A stretch of 23,496 nucleotides of DNA from Bacteroidota bacterium (GTDB lineage Bacteria; Bacteroidota; Bacteroidia; Flavobacteriales_F; PHOS-HE28), in contig JAEZAU010000219.1 in NCBI GenBank assembly GCA_023430325.1, positions 1-23,496 of the forward strand, in the 5' to 3' direction. Positions 15,750-23,496 of the stretch are shown here, one piece after another. The notes under the pieces were generated by a model. The model ran no database searches and was not told the origin of the DNA. It saw only the letters and a list, made by a program, of their open reading frames with translations. The position numbers and the translations under genes were made by a program. Numbering within the stretch: the first letter of the stretch is position 1; every line of letters starts with the position of its first letter.

Positions 15750-17258
15750 ATGTATTTCACCGTAGAATTCGCCCTCCTCACCCTTTCGATCCTGTTCTTT
15801 CTGAGCATTCTAGCTGGAAAGGCCGGGTCCCGGTTCGGGGTACCTGCACTTCTGTTGTTCCTTACTGTGGGCATGCTCTTCGGAAGTGATGGGCTGGGTA
15901 TCCCTTTTGACAATATTCCCCTAGCCCAGGCGATCGGCACCATAGCGCTCTGCATCATCCTCTTCTCAGGTGGAATGGATACCAACATCGAAGATGTAAG
16001 GCCGGTACTCGTGCAAGGTGTCGTTCTGGCCACCGTTGGTGTCCTGCTCACGGCCGTCTTGACCGCTCTTGGTATCTGGTTCATCCTCGGCCAAACGGCC
16101 AACGTCGCGGGCATCGGTTTCGTTACAGCCCTGCTACTTGCTTCAACAATGTCATCAACCGACTCGGCCTCGGTCTTCTCCATTCTCCGATCCAAAGGCC
16201 TGCACCTGAAGTACAAACTTCGGCCGTTGCTTGAGATGGAGAGCGGTAGCAACGATCCCATGGCCTATATCCTGACCATTACGTTGATCGGCATACTCAA
16301 GTTGGGAGGGGAGCCGGACTATCCGCAGGCTTTGATCGACCTCTTTCTTCAACTGGTGGTCGGTGGCATTTCGGGTTTTGCGTTGGGTAAACTGGCCGTA
16401 CTGGCAATAAATCGCCTTGAGATAGATAACAGGTCGCTCTATCCGATCCTGGTCTTCACCTTCTGCCTGTTCATCTTCTCCGCTACGTATTTCCTGCATG
16501 GGAACGGTTTCCTTGGGGTCTACGTGGCTGGTCTGGTGATCGGGAATTCAAAACTGATCCATAAACGATCGTCACTTCAATTCTTCGATGGCATCGCCTG
16601 GATCAGCCAGTTGCTCCTGTTCCTTACGCTCGGATTGCTTGTGAATCCTCGTGAACTGGTGGCCGTGTTCATTCCAGGTGTCATCATCAGCGCGATCATG
16701 ATCTTCTTGTCAAGGCCTATCACAGTATTCCTTTGTCTGCTCCCGTTCCGCAACCTTCCGCAAAGGGCCAAGATCTTTGTTTCCTGGGTGGGTCTGCGCG
16801 GTGCCGTACCGATCGTATTCGCCATCATTGTCCTCGCAGAAGGCGTTCCCCATTCGAAATTGATCTTCAACATCGTGTTCGTATGCACTTTGATCTCGCT
16901 GGTGGTACAGGGTACTTCTCTCAGCTGGGTGGCCCGCAAACTTGGCTTGATCGATCATCGGAAACGGATCCTTGAATCCCGCCACTTCGATATCCAGTTC
17001 GCTGAAGAGATCGGATCGATAACGGCCGAAGTGAGCATTACACACGAGTCTTTAAAGAAGGGCAACCGCTTGATGGACCTTCAATTGTCCGACAAGACAC
17101 TGGCGGTCATGATCAAACGAGGCCCGCGCTATTTTGTACCCAAGGGCAGAAGTGTTCTGGAGCCAGGGGACAAGTTGTTGCTGATCTCGGATGATAAGGA
17201 GCACCTTACCCGTACGATCACCGAGCTATCCATGACCCCCGCATCGGCATTGGAATAG
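15750..17258 (+). CDS. CPA1-type potassium/proton antiporter (CvrA/NhaP2-like) with RCK_C domain
   Basis: 502 residues from the ATG at 15750; a TTG start at 15732 would add six residues and sits in the tail of the preceding terminator. About 12 hydrophobic segments cover residues 5-395. Diagnostic motifs are LFSGGMDTNI (71-80), SSTDSASVFSILRSKG (135-150) and LEMESGSNDPMAYILT (161-176), with the ND pair at 168-169, as in the K+/H+ branch (CvrA/NhaP2) of the CPA1 cation:proton antiporters. A later helix carries WVGLRGAVPIVFA (346-358). The C-terminal segment 423-495 (SLKKGNRLMDLQLSDKTLAV, EPGDKLLLISDD) is a TrkA-C/RCK_C regulatory domain. It lacks the extra C-terminal domain of E. coli CvrA. 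Expected role: export of K+ or Na+ in exchange for H+, for pH or osmotic balance. Ion choice is not certain from sequence. Confidence 0.92.
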   Translation: MYFTVEFALLTLSILFFLSILAGKAGSRFGVPALLLFLTVGMLFGSDGLGIPFDNIPLAQAIGTIALCIILFSGGMDTNIEDVRPVLVQGVVLATVGVLLTAVLTALGIWFILGQTANVAGIGFVTALLLASTMSSTDSASVFSILRSKGLHLKYKLRPLLEMESGSNDPMAYILTITLIGILKLGGEPDYPQALIDLFLQLVVGGISGFALGKLAVLAINRLEIDNRSLYPILVFTFCLFIFSATYFLHGNGFLGVYVAGLVIGNSKLIHKRSSLQFFDGIAWISQLLLFLTLGLLVNPRELVAVFIPGVIISAIMIFLSRPITVFLCLLPFRNLPQRAKIFVSWVGLRGAVPIVFAIIVLAEGVPHSKLIFNIVFVCTLISLVVQGTSLSWVARKLGLIDHRKRILESRHFDIQFAEEIGSITAEVSITHESLKKGNRLMDLQLSDKTLAVMIKRGPRYFVPKGRSVLEPGDKLLLISDDKEHLTRTITELSMTPASALE

Positions 17259-17284
17259 ATCGGACCCGGTGCTTGCACTGCGCG

Positions 17285-17292
17285 TACCTTTG
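17285..17292 (+). promoter_or_regulatory. -7 promoter box abutting the tatA start
   Basis: TACCTTTG matches TAnnTTTG exactly and ends five bases before the tatA ATG. A transcript from it would have almost no leader. No well-placed -33 element was found. Confidence 0.4.
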
Positions 17293-17297
17293 GCCCC

Positions 17298-17573
17298 ATG
17301 CACTTCCCTCTACTGTTCGATATCAGCGGCGGCGAATTGATGGTGGTGCTGCTGTTCATCCTCCTGTTCTTTGGATCGAAGGGCATTCCGGACATGGCAA
17401 GAACGCTTGGCCGGGCCATGCGCCAGATGCGCGATGCCAGCAATGAAGTGCAACGGGAGATCAATATGAAGGCCCATGATGTAAAGCAGGCTGTGGAGGA
17501 ACAGCGTAAAGCTTTCCAGCAGCAGATACAGGAAGATGGTCCATCACTGCCCAGGCCCGGGACCGAGAAGTGA
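17298..17573 (+). CDS. tatA: Twin-arginine translocase TatA/TatE family subunit
   Basis: 91 residues, typical for TatA. A short N-terminal region with a conserved polar residue (GGELMV, E13) leads into one membrane helix (about 12-26), then the hinge FGSKGIPDMARTLGRAMRQM (25-44), equivalent to the usual FGP.KLPE.ar.lG. An amphipathic helix and a charged, glutamine-rich tail follow (EVQREI, EEQRKAFQQQI). TatA oligomers form the translocation pore for folded proteins with twin-arginine signals; the protein sits in the inner membrane. No TatC gene is visible here. The next gene begins within the stop codon (TGATG), so the two are translationally coupled. TatB is possible but less likely given the short tail. 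Confidence 0.92.
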   Translation: MHFPLLFDISGGELMVVLLFILLFFGSKGIPDMARTLGRAMRQMRDASNEVQREINMKAHDVKQAVEEQRKAFQQQIQEDGPSLPRPGTEK

Positions 17574-18505
17574 TGGATGCGCTTGTCACGATCGTAGGGT
17601 TGGTGGCATTGATGATCGGTGCTGAGGTCCTTGTGCGCGGAGCTGTGGCTCTCGCGTTCCGGGCCAGGATATCCCCACTGGTTGTAGGTCTTACCATTGT
17701 TTCAATGGGCACCTCCATGCCTGAACTTTTGGTAAGTCTGTTAGCCGCCACCAAAGGAAGCTCAATGGTGGCCATTGGAAATGTGGTAGGTTCCAACATC
17801 ATCAATATCAGTTTCATCCTGGGTGCCAGTATCGTCATCTTCCCGATCGAGGTGGACAGGGATTCATACCGCATCCATTGGCCGGTGATGATGGCGGCCT
17901 CCGTTGCGTCGGTATTGCTGCTCTGGGATGATCTTTTTTCGCGCTGGGAAGGGATCGGCTGCGTGCTCTTACTGGTCACCTATGTATGGGCCATGGTCCG
18001 TGCTTCGCGAAAAAAGTCCTCGGTGGAAGGCACTCCTCCCTCCATGGATGCCTTGCCTGTGGGCAAAAGTCTGCTCATGCTGGCCTTCGGTGCAGCCGCC
18101 CTTGCCCTTGGGGCGGATCGGTTCGTGGAAGGTTCCGTGGGCCTGGCACGGCAATTCGGGGTGAGTGAGCAGATGATCGGACTTACCGTTGTGGCGGTCG
18201 GTACTTCACTGCCTGAATTGATCACCTCGCTCATGGCCGCGTTCCGCAAACAGCCCGATATCTCGCTGGGCAATCTGATCGGCAGCAACATCTTCAATCT
18301 CTTCGGCATAATCGGTGTCACCGCTGCGATCCATCCCATCCATTTAGATCATACGAGTTTCCTGGCCGATCTCGCTGCCATGCTGCTTACAGCGCTGGTA
18401 CTCTATCCGTTGATGCGTATTGGAAGCAAGCTTGGCCGCTGGCAGGGTGTTATTCTGCTGCTCTGCTATCTCATCTACATCCTTTTCGTGGTCCAACGCG
18501 GCTGA
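17573..18505 (+). CDS. Calcium/sodium antiporter family protein (CaCA, YrbG-like)
   Basis: 310 residues from ATG 17573, which overlaps the tatA stop by one base (TGATG); GTG at 17570 would add one Met. The protein is an internal duplication with about ten membrane helices. The two alpha-repeats hold the ion-binding signatures: VSMGTSMPELLVSLLAA (43-59) with GNVVGSNIIN (69-78), and VAVGTSLPELITSLMAA (207-223) with GNLIGSNIFN (233-242). E51 and E215 are the expected ion ligands. A hydrophilic loop (144-163) separates the halves. This is the K+-independent YrbG type of Ca2+/Na+ or Ca2+/H+ exchanger in the inner membrane. The actual ion pair cannot be told from sequence. Co-transcription with tatA is likely, but no functional link is known to me. 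Confidence 0.93.
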   Translation: MDALVTIVGLVALMIGAEVLVRGAVALAFRARISPLVVGLTIVSMGTSMPELLVSLLAATKGSSMVAIGNVVGSNIINISFILGASIVIFPIEVDRDSYRIHWPVMMAASVASVLLLWDDLFSRWEGIGCVLLLVTYVWAMVRASRKKSSVEGTPPSMDALPVGKSLLMLAFGAAALALGADRFVEGSVGLARQFGVSEQMIGLTVVAVGTSLPELITSLMAAFRKQPDISLGNLIGSNIFNLFGIIGVTAAIHPIHLDHTSFLADLAAMLLTALVLYPLMRIGSKLGRWQGVILLLCYLIYILFVVQRG

Positions 18506-18535
18506 TCCCGTTCGAACACTTGATAGGGAGGAGCC

Positions 18536-18563
18536 GGTGGACAACCTGCCCACCATGTTTTTT
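18536..18563 (+). terminator. Weak intrinsic terminator after the tatA-antiporter operon
   Basis: GGTGG (18536-18540) pairs with CCACC (18550-18554) around a 9-nt loop, followed by ATG and T6 (18558-18563). The stem is short, so termination may be partial. Confidence 0.35.
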
Positions 18564-18633
18564 GAGGCTGTTTTGATAAGTTCCATGGAAAGGGTCGTTT
18601 GTGAACACCCTGTTCGCAAGAAAATGATTGAAT

Positions 18634-18666
18634 TTTGGGAGTGACCCCCTCCGCCGAATACCTTTG
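18634..18666 (+). promoter_or_regulatory. Promoter of glnN
   Basis: TTTG (18634-18637), a 21-base spacer, then TACCTTTG (18659-18666), a full match to the Bacteroidota -33/-7 consensus. It lies 24 bases before ATG 18691 and shows that the upstream in-frame TTG at 18628 is not the start. Confidence 0.7.
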
Positions 18667-18690
18667 GAGTCGAAAAACACCACATTTTTC

Positions 18691-20883
18691 ATGTCCACCC
18701 CCCAAATGCGGCATAAGGCGCTGGTAGATGTTCTTGAACGGAAACCGCTGTTCAAGGATCCGCCGGCACAGAAGATCTCCGAATACTTTGGTGCCAACGT
18801 GTTCAATGAGGACGCCATGCGCATGTTCCTTACCGAAGAGGCCTGGCTGGCGGTGCGCAGGGCGGCACAGCATGGCGATCGCATCGATCGGAAACTTGCC
18901 GATCAAGTGGCCAGCGGCATGAAGGAATGGGCAGCTTCCAAAGGAGCCACTCATTATACCCACTGGTTCCAACCGCTCACGGGTCTCAGCGCAGAGAAAC
19001 ATGATGCATTCTTCGAACCGATCAGTGGTGGCCGGAGCATCGAGCGTTTCGATGGAAGCATGCTCGTTCAACAGGAACCCGATGCCAGCAGCTTCCCCAG
19101 CGGTGGCATCCGCAACACTTTTGAGGCGCGCGGTTATACCGCATGGGACCCGAGCAGCCCGGCGTTCGTGATCGGGCGTACACTATGCATTCCTACCATC
19201 TTCATCAGCTACACTGGCGCAGCACTGGATTATAAAATGCCACTGCTGCGGGCCATAAAGGCGGTTGATGAAGCTGCCACCGCCGTGTGCCAGTATTTCG
19301 ACAAGGACGTGACCAAGGTGATAAGCACCCTGGGTTGGGAGCAGGAATATTTCCTGATCGATAAAGCCTTGTATTCCGCGCGGCCTGATATAATGATGTG
19401 CGGCCGCGCACTATTCGGGCATCTCCCGGCGAAGGGCCAGCAGTTGGAGGACCATTACTTCGGATCCATTCCCGATCGGGTCCGTGCCTTCATGCGGGAG
19501 TTCGAGACCGAAGCGCTCATGCTGGGCATTCCGGTGAAGACCCGCCATAATGAGGTGGCGCCCAATCAATTCGAATGTGCGCCGGTCTTTGAGGAGATGA
19601 ACCTTGCAGTGGACCACAACGTGCTGTTGATGGACATCATGGAAAAAGTGGCGCAGCGCCATGATTTCAGGGTGCTTTTGCATGAAAAACCATATTCCGG
19701 CGTGAACGGAAGTGGCAAACACAACAACTGGAGCCTGGCCACCAACACCGGTCGCAACCTGCTGAAGCCCACGAAGACACCCAAGGAGAATCTGCAATTC
19801 CTCACCTTCTTCGTGAATACGATCGCTGCGATCCACAAGCATGCCGACGTACTACGGGCGAGCATTGCCAGCGCGAACAACGATCATCGCCTAGGGGCCA
19901 ATGAGGCACCACCGGCCATCATCAGTGTATTCATCGGCGATCACCTGAGCAGATTGCTGGATGAACTGGAGAAGAACGTGAAGAATTCGATGAGCCCTGA
20001 ACTGAAGACGGAGCTCAAGCTGGATATAGGCCGTATCCCGCAGATCATGCTGGACAATACCGATCGCAACCGAACAAGTCCGTTCGCATTCACCGGCAAC
20101 AAGTTCGAGTTCCGCGCGGTGGGCAGCAGTGCCAATTGTGCGGGACCCATGACCGTGCTCAACACCATAGTCGCCAGCCAGCTGCGCAGTTTCAAGCGTG
20201 ATGTGGACAAGTTGATCGATAAGGGCACCAAGAAGGATGAGGCCATACTTCGTGTGCTCCGCGATCTGATCGCCAGCAGCAAGAACATACGCTTTGAGGG
20301 TAACGGGTATAGTGATGAATGGGTGAAGGAAGCTGCCAGGCGCGGACTCAACAATATAAAGGACACGCCGCGCGCGCTCGATGTATGGACACGCAAGGAG
20401 ACCGCAGAATTGTTCTCTGAACTCGGGGTGCTCAACGAGGTGGAGCTCGAAGCGCGGCATGAGATCGAACTTCACAGTTACATGTTGAAGATCCAGATCG
20501 AAAGCCGTGTGGCCGGGGATCTTTCACAGAACCATATCATTCCAACGGCGATCGCCTACCAGAACCGGCTGATCGAGAATGTTCGTGGTCTTCGTGAAGT
20601 TCTTTCCAAGGAAAAAGCAGCCCAGGCCACCGCCACGCCATTGAAGCTGATCGAAGAGATGAGCGATCACATCGCAAAGATCAAAGTGATGGTGGATGAA
20701 ATGATCGAGGAACGCAAAAAGGCCAACGTCATCGAGGATGTGCGGGAGAAGGCCATAGCCTATTGCGACCGTGTAAAGCCTTTCCTGGACAAGATCCGGT
20801 ACCACGCCAACAAATTGGAGTTGTTGGTGGATGATGAGCTCTGGCCCCTGCCCAAGATGCGCGAACTGCTCTTCACCAGATAG
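18691..20883 (+). CDS. glnN: Glutamine synthetase type III
   Basis: 730 residues, the normal size for GSIII, far longer than GSI (~470). It joins ammonia to glutamate with ATP to make glutamine in the cytoplasm. An N-terminal GSIII domain (about 65-225) holds FPSGGIRNTFEARGYTAWDP and WEQEYFLID (216-224). The catalytic part has TRHNEVAPNQFECAPVFEE (284-302), the ATP/metal signature VNGSGKHNNWSLATNTG (338-354), LGANEAPPAIISVFIG (401-416) and NRTSPFAFTGNKFEFRAVGS (460-479). The tail (about 585-715) is largely helical and charged, as in other GSIII. The start at 18691 is set by the promoter at 18634-18666. It is monocistronic, with no GlnB/GlnK or ammonium transporter gene beside it. Confidence 0.97.
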   Translation: MSTPQMRHKALVDVLERKPLFKDPPAQKISEYFGANVFNEDAMRMFLTEEAWLAVRRAAQHGDRIDRKLADQVASGMKEWAASKGATHYTHWFQPLTGLSAEKHDAFFEPISGGRSIERFDGSMLVQQEPDASSFPSGGIRNTFEARGYTAWDPSSPAFVIGRTLCIPTIFISYTGAALDYKMPLLRAIKAVDEAATAVCQYFDKDVTKVISTLGWEQEYFLIDKALYSARPDIMMCGRALFGHLPAKGQQLEDHYFGSIPDRVRAFMREFETEALMLGIPVKTRHNEVAPNQFECAPVFEEMNLAVDHNVLLMDIMEKVAQRHDFRVLLHEKPYSGVNGSGKHNNWSLATNTGRNLLKPTKTPKENLQFLTFFVNTIAAIHKHADVLRASIASANNDHRLGANEAPPAIISVFIGDHLSRLLDELEKNVKNSMSPELKTELKLDIGRIPQIMLDNTDRNRTSPFAFTGNKFEFRAVGSSANCAGPMTVLNTIVASQLRSFKRDVDKLIDKGTKKDEAILRVLRDLIASSKNIRFEGNGYSDEWVKEAARRGLNNIKDTPRALDVWTRKETAELFSELGVLNEVELEARHEIELHSYMLKIQIESRVAGDLSQNHIIPTAIAYQNRLIENVRGLREVLSKEKAAQATATPLKLIEEMSDHIAKIKVMVDEMIEERKKANVIEDVREKAIAYCDRVKPFLDKIRYHANKLELLVDDELWPLPKMRELLFTR

Positions 20884-20967
20884 GTACAGAAGGGTCCGCG
20901 AAGCCTTCCAACCGGGGATAACAATTCTTCCTTCGGAAAGTTCGTGGCTCCAATTTGCCGATCTGCT

Positions 20968-20975
20968 TATCTTCG
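20968..20975 (+). promoter_or_regulatory. Possible -7 box for the PorE-like gene
   Basis: TATCTTCG matches five of six fixed bases of TAnnTTTG and would give a leader of about 40 nt. The nearest TTTG (20954-20957) is only 10 bases upstream, too close for a normal -33 element. Confidence 0.3.
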
Positions 20976-21016
20976 CCCGGACCGGTTCCATACAGGATAC
21001 ACTTCATCAAGACCAG

Positions 21017-23032
21017 ATGATCACACGCAAGTTGTTGGCCTCGCTAGCCTTGGGAATACTCTTTTCCACCGTGGCCGTGGCCCAGGGAAAGCTGGCCGAA
21101 GAGGCCGATCAAGCCTTCCAAAAGGGGTTCTATTTCAACGCGATCGAGCTTTACAAGAAGGCATATACCGTGGAAAAGCAGGCCAGCCGAAAGGCCGAAC
21201 TGATCTTCATGGTGGCCGAGAGCTATCGCGCCCTGGGTGATAATGAGCAGGCCGAGATATGGTACGAAAAGGCGAACAAGGCCCAGTATCCCGATCCGAT
21301 CACCTACTTCTATATCGGCGAAGCGCTGAAGCAGCAAGGCAAGTACGCTGATGCCATAGCCGCATATAACCGATATAAGGAGAAGAAGCCCAATGACGCA
21401 CGTGCCGATGCCGGTATCGCTGCAGCCCAGCTTGCTCAGAAGTGGCAGGACAGTCCTACACGTTACACGGTGGATCCCGAGGTTCTATTGAATACACCGC
21501 AATATGATTTCACGCCTGCGTATGCGGATAAGAACAACATCGCAGTGGTGTTCACCAGTACCCGTCAGGCTTCCACAGGTACAGAGACCGATCAGATCCT
21601 TGGCGAGAATTTCAGTGATCTGTTCACCAGCACACAGGACCGGCTGGGCAAGTGGAGCGAACCCGTGAAACTCCCCAGCAACATCAATACAATGGGCAAT
21701 GAAGGAGCGCCGGTGTTCAACGCCGATCGCACCATCATGTATTTCACGCGTTGTCCGTTCGAGAAGAAGAAGGTCTTCGGCTGCGACATCTACATGAGCT
21801 CCAAAGTGGGCAACAATTACAGTGAGCCGGAAATGCTTGCGCTCAAAGGCGATCAGGGAAAGGATGATACCACTACGGTAGGTCATCCCACACTCTCGCC
21901 CGATGGCAAGTTCATGATCTATTCCAGTAACGTGAAGCGGGAAGGACACAAAGGCGGAAAGGATCTGTACTTGATCGCACTCAATGAGGAAGGAAAACCG
22001 ACGGGCCAGCCGGTGAACCTCGGGGCAGAGATCAATACCAACAAGGATGAGCTCTTCCCATCGCTGCGTTTTGATGGAAGTCTGTATTTCTCCACCACTG
22101 GTCTGCAAGGCATGGGCGGCATGGACATCTTCCGCGCTGAGCCCACTGGTGACAAGGTCTGGGGTAATGTGGACAATATGAAGTCGCCGATCAACTCTGC
22201 GTATGATGATTTCGGGATCGTGTTCGATGCCGAGAACGATCGCGGCTTCTTCACCAGCAATCGCCCGGGCGGAAAAGGCATGGACGATATCTGGCGCTTC
22301 TACATGCCGAACCTCGAATTCGCGCTGCAAGGCGTGGTGTATGACAAGTCCACGAACCTTCCGATCCCTGGAGTGAGGCTCAATGTGGTGGGCACCAACG
22401 GAAGTAACTTCAACAAGGAGACGGACGAGAACGGCGGCTTCGAATTCGTTGAGGACGGAAAAGATCGTTACATCAAGGAGAATACCACGTACACGATCAA
22501 CATCGAGGCTGATAATTATCTCGCGATCAATGATCAGGTGACCACCGTGGGCCTCAATGAAAGCACCACTTTCGTGAAGGAATACTATCTGCAGCCGGCT
22601 GGTGTCGGTGAGGTGGTGAATCTTCCGACACTGCTTTATGACACCGATAAGTTCGAACTTCTGCAGGCCGCAAAGGATTCACTCCAGATCGCTTACGAGA
22701 CTCTGGTGAACAACCCGCGTCTTGTGGTGCAACTGCGCTCACACACCGATGCCCGTCCCACCCGTACCTACAAGGGTGGTAACATGGAATTGTCACAGCT
22801 TCGCGCACAAAGCGTGGTGAACTACCTCGTGCAGCTCGGCATCGATCCAGCACGTCTTGTTCCTGTAGGCCGGGGTGCTGAAGAACCTCGCATCCCGATG
22901 GATCAGATCAACAAGATGGCCACCAAGGAGGAGAAGGAAGCAGCACACCAGGCCAATCGCCGCACCGACTTCAAGATCCTGAGCTGGGATTTCGTACCCA
23001 AGGAAGGCAACAACCTGCCGAACAACAATTAG
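21017..23032 (+). CDS. PorE-like OmpA family protein (TPR, beta-propeller, carboxypeptidase-like and OmpA_C domains)
   Basis: 671 residues from the ATG at 21017, which begins a signal peptide (MITRKLLASLALGILFSTVA, then VAQ); the frame runs open to 20831 without a signal. Domains: TPR repeats (26-130; AFQKGFYFNAIELYKKAY, ADAIAAYNRYKEKKPND); PD40/WD40-like propeller blades (about 160-430; HPTLSPDGKFMIYSSN, LFPSLRFDGSLYFSTTG, GMGGMDIFRAE); a carboxypeptidase-regulatory-like beta domain (435-525; GVVYDKSTNLPIPGVRLNV); and OmpA_C (535-655) with LRSHTDAR (D578), LSQLRAQSVVNYL (R596) and NRRTDF, the residues that bind peptidoglycan diaminopimelate. This order and length match PorE (PG1058) of Porphyromonas gingivalis, a T9SS component. 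Many Bacteroidota encode several paralogs with this architecture, so orthology is not proven. No lipobox cysteine follows the signal peptide. Confidence 0.9.
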   Translation: MITRKLLASLALGILFSTVAVAQGKLAEEADQAFQKGFYFNAIELYKKAYTVEKQASRKAELIFMVAESYRALGDNEQAEIWYEKANKAQYPDPITYFYIGEALKQQGKYADAIAAYNRYKEKKPNDARADAGIAAAQLAQKWQDSPTRYTVDPEVLLNTPQYDFTPAYADKNNIAVVFTSTRQASTGTETDQILGENFSDLFTSTQDRLGKWSEPVKLPSNINTMGNEGAPVFNADRTIMYFTRCPFEKKKVFGCDIYMSSKVGNNYSEPEMLALKGDQGKDDTTTVGHPTLSPDGKFMIYSSNVKREGHKGGKDLYLIALNEEGKPTGQPVNLGAEINTNKDELFPSLRFDGSLYFSTTGLQGMGGMDIFRAEPTGDKVWGNVDNMKSPINSAYDDFGIVFDAENDRGFFTSNRPGGKGMDDIWRFYMPNLEFALQGVVYDKSTNLPIPGVRLNVVGTNGSNFNKETDENGGFEFVEDGKDRYIKENTTYTINIEADNYLAINDQVTTVGLNESTTFVKEYYLQPAGVGEVVNLPTLLYDTDKFELLQAAKDSLQIAYETLVNNPRLVVQLRSHTDARPTRTYKGGNMELSQLRAQSVVNYLVQLGIDPARLVPVGRGAEEPRIPMDQINKMATKEEKEAAHQANRRTDFKILSWDFVPKEGNNLPNNN

Positions 23033-23049
23033 ATCGATCACCAATTGGA

Positions 23050-23080
23050 AAGCATCCCGCGCCTGCGGGATGCTTTTTTT
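23050..23080 (+). terminator. Intrinsic terminator after the PorE-like gene
   Basis: A perfect 11-bp stem (AAGCATCCCGC 23050-23060 with GCGGGATGCTT 23065-23075), a 4-nt loop and a T7 run ending at 23080. It stops only 9 bases before the purM ATG. Confidence 0.88.
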
Positions 23081-23089
23081 GTTCCTGCA

Positions 23090-23496
23090 ATGAGCAACTC
23101 ACGGTACGAGCAGCGCGGCGTTTCAGCATCCAAGGAGGATGTGCACAAGGCGATCGCATCGCTGGACAAAGGGCTGTTCCCAAAGGCGTTCTGCAAGATC
23201 GTGGAGGATCGGCTTACCGGAAGCAGTGATCATTGCGTGGTCATGCATGCCGATGGCGCCGGAACGAAATCATCACTGGCCTATGCCTATTGGAAACAGA
23301 CCGGCAATATCAGTGTATGGAAGGGCATCGCGCAGGATGCGATCGTGATGAACCTGGACGATCTGCTTTGTGTTGGTGCGATCGATAACATCCTGTTGAG
23401 CAGTACGATCGGTCGTAACAAGCGGCTTATTCCCGGTGAAGTGATCACCGCGATCATTGAAGGCACCGAGGAATTCCTGCAGAAGATGCGTGATCA
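23090..23496 (+). CDS. purM: Phosphoribosylformylglycinamidine cyclo-ligase (AIR synthase), 5' part
   Basis: The ATG at 23090 opens a frame that runs off the window edge (135 complete codons). The encoded sequence starts SNSRYEQRGVSASKEDVHKA, then DKGLFPKAFCKIVEDRL, the nucleotide-binding MHADGAGTKSSLAYAYW, WKGIAQDAIVMNLDDLLCVG and SSTIGRNKRLIPGEVI. This is the divergent PurM form found in Bacteroidota, in which HADGAGTK corresponds to the GTDGVGTK loop of the classical enzyme. It catalyses ATP-dependent ring closure of FGAM to AIR, the fifth step of purine synthesis, in the cytoplasm. The ATG is 9 bases beyond the T-run of the preceding terminator, so the promoter must overlap that terminator or the start lies elsewhere; the conserved N-terminus supports this start. 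Confidence 0.88.
   Translation, partial: MSNSRYEQRGVSASKEDVHKAIASLDKGLFPKAFCKIVEDRLTGSSDHCVVMHADGAGTKSSLAYAYWKQTGNISVWKGIAQDAIVMNLDDLLCVGAIDNILLSSTIGRNKRLIPGEVITAIIEGTEEFLQKMRD

Noticed and set aside
18628..18690. Upstream TTG start for glnN
   Set aside because: It lies upstream of the -7 box of a strong promoter, and the 730-residue form from 18691 has normal GSIII length.
21485..22330. 281-codon minus-strand frame opposite the PorE-like gene
   Set aside because: It is antisense to the propeller region; no start context, signal or domain supports it.

Overview
The window looks like a chromosome segment from a moderately GC-rich member of the Bacteroidota, most likely Flavobacteriales. The evidence is direct: several secreted proteins end in type IX secretion system (T9SS) sorting domains of type A or type B, the -7 promoter boxes resemble the Bacteroidota TAnnTTTG pattern, Shine-Dalgarno sequences are weak, SecD and SecF are fused, the glutamine synthetase is the large type III form, and PurM is the divergent Bacteroidota type. 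I saw no tRNA, rRNA, CRISPR array, insertion sequence or phage gene.

Layout. Positions 1-678 are the 3' end of a secreted T9SS type A protein (+ strand). Positions 654-8461 are a minus-strand block. Read in its own direction it runs: an ECF sigma factor, a single-pass membrane protein with two PKD domains and a gliding-motility-type C-terminus, an intrinsic terminator, a giant (1228 aa) multidomain T9SS type B adhesin, a 508 aa T9SS type B SprB-repeat protein, and a small DUF202 membrane protein. Positions 8462-9085 are a noncoding region filled with tandem heptamers and REP-like GC-rich palindromic elements. Malate dehydrogenase (+) follows and converges with a minus-strand FG-GAP repeat T9SS type A protein across a shared bidirectional terminator. 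From 12493 onward everything is on the + strand: secDF, a CPA1-type K+/H+ antiporter, tatA coupled to a Ca2+/cation antiporter, glnN with a good promoter, a PorE-like TPR/beta-propeller/OmpA protein, and the 5' part of purM.

How the parts fit. Much of the window concerns export and the cell surface. SecDF drives the Sec step that T9SS substrates need, TatA belongs to the folded-protein pathway, and the OmpA-like protein has the domain order of PorE, a peptidoglycan-anchoring T9SS component. Four proteins carry T9SS sorting domains and a Sec signal or a truncated N-terminus. The most interesting unit is the sigma factor plus membrane-PKD pair. The pair is arranged like a sigma/anti-sigma operon, but the putative regulator carries an outward-facing tail of the kind used for T9SS type B sorting. 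That makes it a candidate trans-envelope sensor linked to surface secretion. The remaining genes (mdh, glnN, purM, ion antiporters) are ordinary housekeeping functions.
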